From positions 59,130,907-59,194,906 of the forward strand of contig OZ020616.1 in NCBI GenBank assembly GCA_963971575.1: a DNA stretch of 64,000 nucleotides, in the 5' to 3' direction. Positions 55,391-64,000 of this stretch are shown piece after piece (the first letter of the stretch is position 1; every line of letters begins with the position of its first letter). A program made the position numbers and the translations under genes. Source of the DNA: Liopterus haemorrhoidalis. Taxonomy: Eukaryota > Arthropoda > Insecta > Coleoptera > Dytiscidae. The notes beneath the pieces were generated by a model. That model was given only the letters and a program-made list of their open reading frames with translations. It was not told the DNA's origin and did not search any database.

Positions 55391-56150
55391 AAAATTACGA
55401 GGTGTTTAAATTAAGTAACCAGACTGATTTTTATTTTATTTTATTTTATTTTTTTTATTCGATAGAATTAAAATTCAATATTATCTCCCTCAAAATAACT
55501 TCCTTGGGAAGCCACACAGCACTGGAGACGGTTCTTCCAATCCTCATAGCAGTGCTGGAACTCGGATACTGGAATAGCTTTCAGATGGTCGTTACGAATG
55601 TTTTCGAGTGTCAAAAATGACGTCCCTTGAGGTGATTTTTCAATCATGCAAACAGGAATCAGTAACATGGACTCAAGTCAAGCGAATAAGGAGGCTGAGG
55701 AGCCACAGGAATGTTTTTACTGGCCTAAAACTCGTTTATTGAAATAGTGTGACAAGGCGCATTTTTCTCATCCAATTTATTGGTCAAATTCAACTCTTCC
55801 CCGATCATTCTGACTATCAACCGACGATCTGAACGCACAAAATCCCGGATTCTGTCATTTTCATCGGTTCTTGAAGATGAAGGCCTTCCGCTGCGTGTTT
55901 CATCTTCAATCAATTCTCTTCCTTCTGAAAATGCCTTAAACCACCAAAAAACCTGGGTCCTTGACAAAACACGGTCTCCGTAGACCTGCTGAAGTTTTGA
56001 AAAAGTTTCCGTTGCACTGTGCCCAAGTCTGAATCAAAACCTGATAGCACACCGTTGCTCGAAATGAATATCATTCATTTTAGAAAGCACTAGAAAAAAC
56101 TGTTTCACGAAAAAAATCGCTACGGACAACCAAATTACTCTAGAGAGTTC

Positions 56151-56607
56151 CAGTGATGGGATTCACCCGGTTCGTACCAGTTCGCTCGAATCGTTTGTTA
56201 AGAAATTTTAAGTTCGGCGAACCACTTGTTAAAATACTTTAGATACAGGGAATGACCATAGCCGTCAGTTCAGCAGAAGCTGAAAGAGGCTTTAGCCTTA
56301 TGAATAATATATGCACAGAAAAATGAAACAGACTGATCGTTTCAAATATAAGTAATATAATGGTTATTAATTTGAATGGTTTGACTTTAATAGATTGGGA
56401 TCCAGTACCGATAGTGCTAAATTGGTTAAAAAGCAACCACAGTTCGGATGATCCTCGTGTAAAAACAAAAACGGAAGTAGAAGTGACTGAAAACCACAGG
56501 GCTCTTTGGCAATATTTAAAATAATTACATATCTTAATGTTTAATTTTGTGTTTTTAAACAAATACCCCTGCGAACCGGTTGTTGAGCAAATTGAATCCC
56601 ATCACTG
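56151..56607 (+). mobile_element. hAT element nested in the mariner
   Basis: The ends CAGTGATGGGATTCA and its inverse TGAATCCCATCACTG, each with a nearby AACCGGTTCG-like block, form the TIRs. It carries a transposase C-terminus on the plus strand. Flanking 8-mers do not match; comparison with the intact mariner sibling shows about 15 bp of target missing at the junction, which would explain this. Confidence 0.8.
56252..56524 (+). pseudogene. hAT transposase dimerisation domain
   Basis: MTIAVSSAEAERGFSLMNNI, then CTEK, a TGA (56324-56326), NRLIVSNISNIMVINLNGLT and WDPVPIVLNWLKSNHSSDDP. VSSAEAERGFSLMN...R..L...N...L is the C-terminal hAT dimerisation region, and the ING/LNG-P-L-WDP continuation is like KIAA1586-type hAT proteins. 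The DDE core and zinc finger are missing. Apart from the single TGA the frame stays open to a TAA at 56522. Confidence 0.8.
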
Positions 56608-56654
56608 GGCGTATCACATCTTCACCTGCCTCCCCTCCAAGTCCCGCGTTCCAA

Positions 56655-56725
56655 ATGTTGCCAGAACAAACGCTATGTTGCCAGAACAAACGCTATGTTG
56701 CCAGAACAGACGCTATGTTGCCAGT
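56655..56725. repeat. 20-bp tandem repeat, about 3.5 copies
   Basis: ATGTTGCCAGAACAAACGCT is repeated with one A/G change. It sits where the sibling mariner has a single ATGTTGTCAGG, so it is a small expansion inside the mariner end. Confidence 0.85.
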
Positions 56726-56759
56726 CCCGAACTTAGTTTACACACCTCGAATAAATCAG

Positions 56760-57655
56760 TAATTTCAGAAACCAGTAGGTATAGGATAGGGGGTATTAGA
56801 TGGCCTACCGCTTGGGTGTCTTTTTAAGACCACTCCTCTTCAATATCACTATGGATTACTTCAAGTCCAACCATTCCCAACCTTTTATCTCCCCATAATG
56901 CCTTTTCTCAGTCTTTACGAGTGAGTACGTAATTTTTCTGTGAATATCTATCGAATATTTAAAACATTCTAACTTTGAATTTGAATTGTGGGAATATGTG
57001 CGCTGTTGGAATATGTTTAGCATAGTTCCGGTGATCCGGGGTAGCTATCTCCGGAGCCGGATCATGTGTAAATGGATTAAATCGTAGCGACACTCGTATG
57101 ATGGATTAATGTATGTTTCTCTTCGCACACTAACCCGTTTCTCCACCCCCCACACACTTCTACACCCCTCACTCGATCCAATCTCCAAATTTATTATCCT
57201 CAGTGATGAATTAAACCGGTGGCAAAAAATTAACAAGATCCACATAATTTATAACATGAAATTATATTAGACAACGACCTTAATAATAGAACAATCGACT
57301 AAGAAAACTACAGTAGGGTAATAAGAAGGAAGTTCTCTATGGAACTAGGTTCAAATTCTTTTAGTTCAAGAAATTTGTGTCCAAAATAGTTTTGAGGGAA
57401 TTTTGGAAATTGATGGGGTGCATAGGTCTTGACCTGCCACTTTCGAGATCACATTTTGCGACTAAAAATTTTTGCCGGAACTTCGAAAAACCTCGAAAAA
57501 CGTTTTTTTGGAAAAATCTCCGGTCCATTGCAAAATTCGAAAAAAATGTACTTATATTGAATTAAAGAGGAATAAATTCTCTATAATTTAACTCTGATAA
57601 TTTTTTTTGTAAGATTAATTTTTTCGCCGCTAGGGCGCTGTAAAGTTGGTCAATT
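56760..57655. other. Unassigned region
   Basis: It holds GATCCGGGGTAGCTATCTCC with GGAGCCGGATC (57032-57062), a stem-loop. The ORFs at 57045-57245 and 57377-57565 have no domain. Confidence 0.3.
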
Positions 57656-57747
57656 TTACAAATTCATGAAAAACTTTTTAAAACTTTTTACGTAATGAAC
57701 TCATTACGTAACAAATTGTGCGCATTACATAACAGGTTCAAGCAACA

Positions 57748-58032
57748 ATGGCCAACCATTGCTAGGCAACGTAATAAATAGGTTGAAAGCGTATGTCAAA
57801 TTTGTGTTAGTTTGTTAAGCAAACTGGATTAAAATTAAATAATTAAAGTTGTCGAATTTTGCAAATATATTTTTTGATAGCTGACGCAAGTATTGTTATT
57901 TTAACTGAATTTACATTCCGTATAACACGTACATGACCGTTGCTAGGCAATGTAATAAATTGAAAGCAACTGTCAAATTATTGTTGGTTTTTACAGTAAA
58001 CTGAATAAAAATTAAGTAATAAAGTAATAGTC
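57748..58032. repeat. Diverged direct duplication
   Basis: CATTGCTAGGCAACGTAATA at about 57759 and CGTTGCTAGGCAATGTAATA at about 57936 begin two ~100-bp related stretches that continue through TGAAAGC...TGTCAAATT...AAACTG and ATTAAAATTAA(A/G)TAAT. The GTTGCTAGGCAAC words resemble X-box/RFX sites, but no gene lies next to them. Confidence 0.6.
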
Positions 58033-58246
58033 GTGTGAAGAGCATAGTATGAAATTTGCATGGAATAGTCATTTTTTGCACGTTGCATAACATATCCCTT
58101 AAAAAAAGAAAAAAAAAATTTTCCATTCTGGATTCTGGACCACCGATTTGACGTAAACGTCAAAGAAACGCCAAAAAATGTAGACCCGTACTCTAAAAAG
58201 AAGGTTTGAATCTCAGCAAAGACCGAAAAACAGCTAGGGTCATAAA

Positions 58247-58537
58247 TAAGGTGACCATTCGTTCCGCATTTTAACATTTTGTCCCGCATTAAGATGCGTC
58301 CCGCAAAAGTCCTGCATTTTAACATTTTGTCCCGCATTTTCCCGCATTTTGGATTTGGGATGTGAGGACATTTTTTTATTGCTCTTCACTTGGATTTGGG
58401 AGGTAAAGACCTTTTTTTTGCTCTTCACTTGGATTTGAGAGGTGAGGACCTTTTTTTTTGCTCTTCACTTGGATTTGGGAGATGAGGACTTTTTTTGCTC
58501 CGTCCCGCATTGCCTTCTTAAGAAAATGGCCACCCTA
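58247..58537. mobile_element. hAT MITE, TAAGGTGACCATT ends
   Basis: The left end TAAGGTGACCATTCG and the inverse right end (TAGGGTGGCCATTTTC) are flanked by a perfect 8-bp duplication, gtcataaa (58239-58246 and 58538-58545). The interior repeats a TTTTGTCCCGCATT word and carries four inverted units of the ~40-bp minisatellite known from the CAGAGCCG hAT family. It has no coding capacity. Confidence 0.9.
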
Positions 58538-58549
58538 GTCATAAACAAT

Positions 58550-59185
58550 GAGATTGATTAACACAATTTATAAATAACCTTGAAGTTACATCTTTCTCTT
58601 CTTAGACTATAGTAATGTTTCTGTTGATCTCTCTATTTTTTCGACCTGATCTTTGATGTTATCCTTTGCGATGTCTTTCCTCTAGCTAACGTATGTTCAG
58701 TCCTGTATATACAAGTTTATAATTGTTGTTTTTCTAGTAAATAGTACTAAATCTTCCTTTATAACAAAAAAACTTTCTCTGTATTTTACTTCGTCTGTGA
58801 GTCTTTAAACTGTCCGTGAGCTGGTTGAGTGAGTATGATAATCCTCGGAAAAGAGCTGTTTTTGTCCTTCGTTTCAAATATTTGTGAAGGCTGCAACCAT
58901 TATTTCTGTGTAGCAGGGGTGACTCTATCCTGCTCCTCCTCCTCCACCCCTTACGTCCTTCGCTAGCGAGTAGAGCCTGTATAATTTCATTCCTACTCGC
59001 TAATTGGATGTTTTGCACCCCCTCAATGTCTTTACGATGTTAAAATTTTTTTGAAGCTATTAGTTTGATTATTATATAATTAAGAAAAGGGGTGATTTTC
59101 TAAGTGGTAGATTTTTAGTTTAATTGCACAATAGGGGGCTAGTATTATAACAGACACAATCAAACGTGCGAAATATTCAGAATAT
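58550..59185. other. Unassigned region
   Basis: The minus-strand ORF 58734-59018 (MQNIQLASRNEIIQALLASE...) has coding-like composition and CGCTAGCGAG near 58965, but I recognise no domain. Confidence 0.3.
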
Positions 59186-59189
59186 CACA

Positions 59190-59420
59190 AGAATGGGAAA
59201 CGGTAAAATACAAAACATTTTTAAAATTGATCAGCCAATGTGCATTAAAACGAAACAGAACTATGTGTTATGAGCGTCTTAACCTACGGAGTGGAAACCC
59301 TAACACTGATTAAAGCTTTTGCTAAAAAGCTTCTGCTAAAAAGCTTAAAGTAACCTTCAAGGTCATGGAACAAGCTATGCTCGTTTGAGGAACGCAGTAC
59401 CCAAGATTATTAAAGTAAAG
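59190..59420 (+). pseudogene. RTE-like reverse transcriptase scrap
   Basis: It reads SVLTYGVETLTLIKAFAKKL and, after a small tandem duplication (AAAAGCTTCTGCT units), LKVTFKVMEQAML in a shifted frame. (C)VLPVLTYGAETWTLT...K...AMERAMLG is the region after the RT active site in RTE-type LINEs. Only about 60 residues survive. Confidence 0.5.
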
Positions 59421-59429
59421 GTTGTCTCT

Positions 59430-59985
59430 AACTTCTGACCAATTAGAGCGTGAGAGGGAATACGTCACACGTATGCGTAGTTCAAACTAGCATACAGAAT
59501 TAATATAGATGTTGCACGTTTTTAAATATTTTTATTGACTATTTTCATAATAGATATTTATTTCAAGACTGTTCTACTGAATAAATTATAAATAAAAACC
59601 TAAAGAAATTTTATACTGATTTATATAAAAGTTAAGGTGATGGGTATTTGTATTATAGTTAATAAATAACAATAAAATCGAATACAAATATAATTTTAGG
59701 TACATTTAAATAAAAATAGTAAAACAAATTGCTATAATAATATAGTTAATAAAATTGGAGGTTATATCTGTTATCAAAAACGGCTGGACGTATTTTAACG
59801 AAATTTGGTACAATGGAGTAGAACCAGGATCAAATATAGGTAAAGTATCTCCTATCTATTTTCTTTCTTAGGGGGTGTTTCTGGGTTAAAACTGGTACTA
59901 AAGAACTTAAAATATTTCCTTTATAAACAGAACTATCTTAACAGAAAAAATTATATAATACAAAATATTTAAAAAAAAACGAAAT
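59430..59985. other. Unassigned AT-rich region
   Basis: GTTATCAAAAACGGCTGGAC with GAAATTTGGTACAATGG (59770-59815) resembles the pre-microsatellite segment of repeat families like A, but without the tract. Confidence 0.35.
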
Positions 59986-59989
59986 CGGA

Positions 59990-60372
59990 TCGAAAATTCC
60001 TCTCGTACGTTTCCGGTAGCAATATACATTGCTTAGAATTTTTTCAGATTTTTAATTTAACCCCTTAGTGTTAAAAGGTGCGACACACTGATTTTTTAGT
60101 ACTTTTTTGGAAAAAATCGTATTAAAATAAAACAAAATAAAAAAAAATATTTATGTTCCCATTAAATACATATTTGTTTATATTTATCCCGTGCTGTATT
60201 TTTTTTAACTCTCATAGTTTTCTTATATGTGGGTCAAAAAGTTGTACAAGTATGCCAAATTTCAACTTTCTATGTTCAGCCATTTAGCCACAATTTCTAC
60301 CGTACAGACAGACAAACACATGAATGACGTTATAAGGGTTTTTTGGTGGTCATACCTACAAAACCCTAAAAA
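59990..60372 (+). repeat. Family A repeat, diverged copy
   Basis: AATATACATTGCTTAGAATT with TTTTCAGATTTTTAATTTAA marks the body. A short GACAGACAGACA tract follows at 60305, and the terminal hairpin AAGGGTTTT...AAAACCCTT-like ends at 60372. The LINE fragment begins within 20 bp. Confidence 0.7.
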
Positions 60373-60389
60373 GCAGACTATTAACATAA

Positions 60390-61154
60390 AAAAACATATT
60401 TACTGACGCCTCTAAGAAAGTAAACAATGTGACAATAGGATATGAAAGCAATGACCAAAAAAGAAGCTACCATCTACCCGCATCAACCTCAATAACAACC
60501 GCAGAGATCGAGAGTATCCATCAAGCTATCAAGGACATCCCCGGACGCGAAGAAGGAGGACACTATTTAATATGCACCGATTCTTTATGCGCGATTAAGG
60601 AAATAACAAACACCAACACTAAACGAACAAACATCCAACAAATCCAGCATCTAACACAGAACACAATAATAAACAACAAACACAACATAACACTCCTCTG
60701 GATACCAAGCCACAAAGGCATACTGGGCAACCAAAACATACACAACTTTATACACAACACAATACCTACACAATCTCTTAACCTACACACACCAATTCAA
60801 GACATTATCATACAACAATCACATTCAAAACAACAAGAAAACTGGTCGGCAATAACCAACAACAAACTGAGGACCGTCAAAGAAGACACAAAAGTTTGGG
60901 ACTTGAACACCGACAGGAAGACACAAACAACCTTCACCAGGCTTTGTATAGGCCACACAAAGCTAACCCACGAGCATCTGCTCCAAAAAGAGAACGCCAA
61001 GATCTGCAACGACTGCAGCGTAATCCTAACAGTGGACCACCTTTTGACGGAATGCAAAACATATGCAGACATCAGGGCCAGACATTCAACAACCAATCCA
61101 ACACACACTACAAAACACCACAACTGCCAGCACAAACAACATAAACTTCCTTAA
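60390..61154 (+). pseudogene. LINE ORF2 C-terminus with RNase H domain
   Basis: The frame is open from YFTDASKKVNNVTIGYESND to a TAA. RNase H signatures: FTDAS, TTAEIESIHQA, LICTDSLCAIKEI and LLWIPSHKGILGNQN, where the usual final NE-AD has decayed. A zinc-knuckle-like terminus, ICNDCSVILTVDHLLTECKT, keeps C-x2-C...H...C. A frame change near 61070 alters the last residues. The 3' UTR contains CTAGTAGTTGAAGCGTCATT before AAATAAAA. It is 5'-truncated exactly next to a family A end. It is related to the LINE copies at 14.8-15.6, 24.9-25.3 and 41.7-42.65 kb. Confidence 0.8.
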
Positions 61155-61369
61155 GGATGCCCAACTAATCGGTCAAATATAACAACCAAACCACACTATT
61201 GTATATAATATTAAAATTATTGTAACACACGGATGTATGTATGTATATATTAGTGAGATGTAAATAATGTAATTTCAAACTGACACTAAAAACCTAGTAG
61301 TTGAAGCGTCATTAAATAAAATTTATGGAAAAAAAGACATAAAAAAATATTCCTGAAATTTTTTTGTTT

Positions 61370-62115
61370 AAGTCATTATATTTTTATTCATATGAATTCC
61401 TTGAGTTTTCTTTTCCCCTGTCTCCTCAGTCCCTTGATCGTGATACTGGTACCTCCTATATTATTATTACATTCCCTGCATCTGATATGTGGTTAAATAC
61501 CGCGGTTATGAGATATCGGTAATCCATCGTGGTGGTAGACAAGCCATCAGATATCTCTGGTAGCGTCGGGACGCACAGAGACGCTCTACGGACGCCGACG
61601 CTCTGACACCACGATCCTGTGGTTATTTCATTACAACTCCTTTGACTTATTAATTAACGATCCGACAGTCAAATACGCGATATTGAGATATAATTTTATA
61701 ATTACTTTCTTTTTTGAGAAAATTAAACCAACGGGAAACGAACAATCATGAATCAGACATTGTTATCTCAGGTCGTTAATTTAACTTTTATTGACTGGCA
61801 TCATTTAAATATTATGACATGTACCAATTATAGAAGTTTAGGCAGAAAGAAGACGAAAAATCTTAAAACACCTTATTAAAAGTTTTATAATAAAACAGAT
61901 ACCAATTTTTAAAGTTTTTAATTTTTGGGGTTTTCCACCATAACTCTCCAAATATTTATCCAATCAAAAAAATGCATTTAAATAAAAGATTTTTCTTCTT
62001 ATTCTTAACAATATTTGTTATATAAACTTTTGCTGTTAAGTCAATAATAAGGGAGTAATTTAAATTTTTAATTTTTAACTCCAAAAATTACAAATTTAAC
62101 GTACTGATGTAGTAA
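61370..62115. other. Unassigned region
   Basis: A GC-rich patch at 61550-61620 contains GGTAGCGTCGGGACGCACAG and GACGCCGACGCTC, which can pair. No gene is recognised. Confidence 0.35.
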
Positions 62116-62121
62116 TGACTT

Positions 62122-62446
62122 GTCATGATGTGAAGTGTGAATTTTCACACATTAAAAAAAATCTTAAAATAGACACAAGTAAACTCCCATTTCTAGTCAA
62201 CCGATTTTTACCAAAAGTTGATCAACTCGTGCCATTGATGGCAAAAGCTTAAATATGAAGTTTCATAAAAATCCTTTTAGCCGAATTTGCTCTGCACGTG
62301 TACACGGACCGACAGACAGACAGACAGACATCATGCTAAAAACGTTATGTAGGAACCTCAATTCGTGGAGATCCATTGAAATTTCGAAATGCCAAAGTCG
62401 GTATGATCACAATACCTCCCTTATATATGTTGGCGGTCGATAAAAA
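62122..62446 (+). repeat. Family B repeat with a family D head
   Basis: TGATGTGAAGTGTGAATTTT (the head of family D) leads within 30 bp into the family B body (AAACTCCCATTTCTAGTCAA). A short GACA tract at 62309-62328 follows, then the end TGGCGGTCGATAAAAA. This copy links the head motif to family B. Confidence 0.8.
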
Positions 62447-62459
62447 TCCAACTGTATGT

Positions 62460-63475
62460 ACATAAATTTTTGTCTCGTGCTCTAAGTTGACGATGTCTTT
62501 AAATAATGCGGTGGATGATGTTACGTGCAGGCTTAATGCTGGTGTACAGGCAGCCTTATATAATATTTCTCATTTTATTTCTGAATTACCTTCAATTAAA
62601 AAGATAATTGAGATTTGATATTTGAAATGAATCTTCGCGTAGAGTTGTTATGGCTGATGGTTTGAAAGGGTGAAGGGAATGGTGGGGTATAGTTCTCCGG
62701 TCGATTCATGAAGCCATACATTGCTCGTCATTAATGCCATTTAACTGAGGGTCTTCCTGGATTACCAGCCCGGGACTCCGGACTCCTGCGGGATTATCAG
62801 GAATTTATCGCTCATACCTTAATGGCGATATGTTTGAATATTCGAGAGACTTTAGAAGAATAGAGTGTTTTATGGTTTTTAATTAACTTTTAGAACTTAA
62901 TGTTATGCACTTGATCTCATTCTTTAAATTATTAGCCGATTGAAAATATTGGATCGCGAATTCAGAAACTACCAATCGATTTAACAAGTGTGGTGGAATA
63001 CAAAAAGAAAAGTATACCAAATTTGCAGTGGATTTATATTGGTGACCGGCGCGCACACTGAAAATTGGTCTGGGGGGGTTCATTTCCAAACAATATCCAT
63101 AAAACAATACAAATTTGACTAGCTGGAATACCCGTTCCTCGTACAGTGTTTGTAATTTTGCTGTAACGTAAATGATGAGATAGTCCAACAAATTTTTAAA
63201 AAAAATCTCGTAAATATTTAATTTTGTTCAAAATTTTTTTGACTCCGATTTTAGCCAAAATACAATTTTTAGCTAATTTTGGGGTGAGGATTATGAAAAA
63301 AATATTAAAAAATTCATGCTTTATTAGTTTTTAAGTTAGAGTCTATTTTTTGCCTATAACTCCAAAAGTTTTGCCCAAACTTCAAAATGGACCAAATTTT
63401 GTTGATCTATCATCAAAAATACATATTTGTACCAATTTTCAATAAAATCGGAGACAAAAATTACTGTCATAATCT
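62460..63475. other. Unassigned region
   Basis: The minus-strand ORF 62883-63191 has no domain. From about 63190 the sequence is A/T-rich and low in complexity. Confidence 0.3.
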
Positions 63476-63479
63476 CAAA

Positions 63480-63760
63480 TAGCGTCAAGTAATTAAAGCC
63501 CCAATTTTTTTCTAGACTAAATAAACTACGGAGAATCCAAAAATTTCAACCACAGGTCGCTATCTCTAACCGTTTTTGAGTTATGTACTTTTTTAAATCA
63601 CAATTTTTATAAGTAATGTAAATTATGCCATTAAAAAAAATGCCGTAATATCAAAACGCGTTAAACGATTAAAACCCTAAATTATTTGTAGACTAAATAC
63701 ACTACGGAGAATCCAAAAATTATAACCAGAAGTCGCTGTCTCTGACCATTTTTGAATTCT
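63480..63760. repeat. Diverged palindrome-arm motif, two copies
   Basis: TTTTTTCTAGACTAAATAAA...GGAGAATCCAAAAATT...CACAGGTCGCTATCTCTAAC, and a second version starting TTGTAGACTAAATACACTAC, are spaced about 170 bp apart. They match the units in the 31.8-33.5 kb palindrome. Confidence 0.6.
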
Positions 63761-64000
63761 TTTTTTTTTTATTCACTGTTTCACTGTTGTTAATTTTATT
63801 GTTTCTTTAGAGCTTTCATCGCTGCGTTCGTCGTACTTCAAACAACTCGTGTGACAATACATCGTTTTATAAAAGTCGTAAACTAATATACTATTTTGCG
63901 GCACACCTTATTACAAGATCTACAGTACGTCACTGCCTTATTGTATATTTCTTCTTGATTATTATAATAAATTAATATTAAGTATTTTTTGTAGCAAAAC

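Larger units (their letters stand above)
55398..56749 (-). mobile_element. Mariner interrupted by a hAT element
   Basis: It belongs to the same family as 50520-51354. The left TIR is CGAGGTGTTTAAATTAAGTA behind TA; the right TIR is decayed (GAACTTAGTTTACACACCTC). Minus-strand transposase: ATG at 56078 (MNDIHFEQRC), HTH with SRTQVFWWFKAFSEGRELIE and GRPSSSRTDEND, a deletion, NAPCHTISINEF, ...PQPPYSLDLSPC and HCYEDWKNRLQCCVASQGSY. The second Asp is Lys (EKN) and the third is lost. At 56150/56608 a hAT element interrupts the 5' UTR: mariner sequence resumes with GCGTATCACATCTTCACC. Confidence 0.85.

Noticed and set aside
57759..57775. GTTGCTAGGCAAC-like words as RFX/X-box regulatory sites
   Set aside because: They lie in a duplicated repeat with no gene next to it, so a regulatory role is unsupported.
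1..64000. Bacterial or phage-type defence or operon system
   Set aside because: No operon-like gene runs, no ribosome binding sites, and spliced exons and eukaryotic transposons throughout.

Overview
This window looks like non-coding, repeat-dominated nuclear DNA from an arthropod, most likely an insect with a large genome. The evidence is AT-rich sequence, spliced exons with GT-AG borders, and an assemblage typical of insects: many mariner/Tc1 lineages including a DD41D element, hAT elements with 8-bp target duplications, PIF/Harbinger and piggyBac remnants, non-LTR retrotransposons with RNase H, and tRNA-derived SINEs. I cannot fix the insect order from sequence alone. I see no bacterial operon, CRISPR array, rRNA or functional tRNA.

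Layout. 1-6.5 kb: a dispersed repeat carrying a GACA microsatellite (family A), two hAT-type elements, a mariner deletion derivative with a 374-bp MITE nested in it, and a second microsatellite repeat (family B). 7.2-9.0 kb: an IS630/Tc1-like element interrupted by a TA-flanked MITE and bordered by a hAT MITE. 9.07-9.72 kb: two minus-strand exons of a probable host gene. 12-28 kb: decayed mariner copies, several TIR elements and fragments of at least four kinds of non-LTR retrotransposon. 29.4-33.4 kb: a composite repeat bounded by 75-bp direct repeats, then a 1.48-kb palindrome. 34-41 kb: a hAT MITE, a 20-bp minisatellite, and a degenerate ~36-bp satellite that ends in a mariner fragment. 41.7-47.9 kb: a LINE RNase H ORF fused to a mariner piece, a Harbinger remnant, family B copies, SINEs, and a hAT element swollen by a ~40-bp minisatellite. 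48.3-49.6 kb: a full-length DD41D mariner whose reading frame is open. 49.9-56.8 kb: a LINE 3' end, two related mariners (one with a hAT nested in it) and a piggyBac relic. 57-64 kb: duplications, another hAT MITE carrying the same minisatellite, LINE remnants and more family A and B repeats.

How the parts relate. The elements depend on one another rather than forming a pathway. TIR-only MITEs need transposases supplied elsewhere. The SINE 3' tails resemble the 3' ends of the RNase H LINEs here, which suggests those LINEs supplied the reverse transcriptase. Families A and B share a head motif, a GACA/GTCY tract and a 3' hairpin, so they may be Helentron/DINE-like. The only intact-looking coding sequence is the DD41D transposase at 48,420-49,508. 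The only persuasive host coding sequence is the exon pair at 9.07-9.72 kb. I found no convincing new biological system; the strongest leads are the palindrome, the minisatellite shared between hAT families, and the microsatellite-bearing repeat families.
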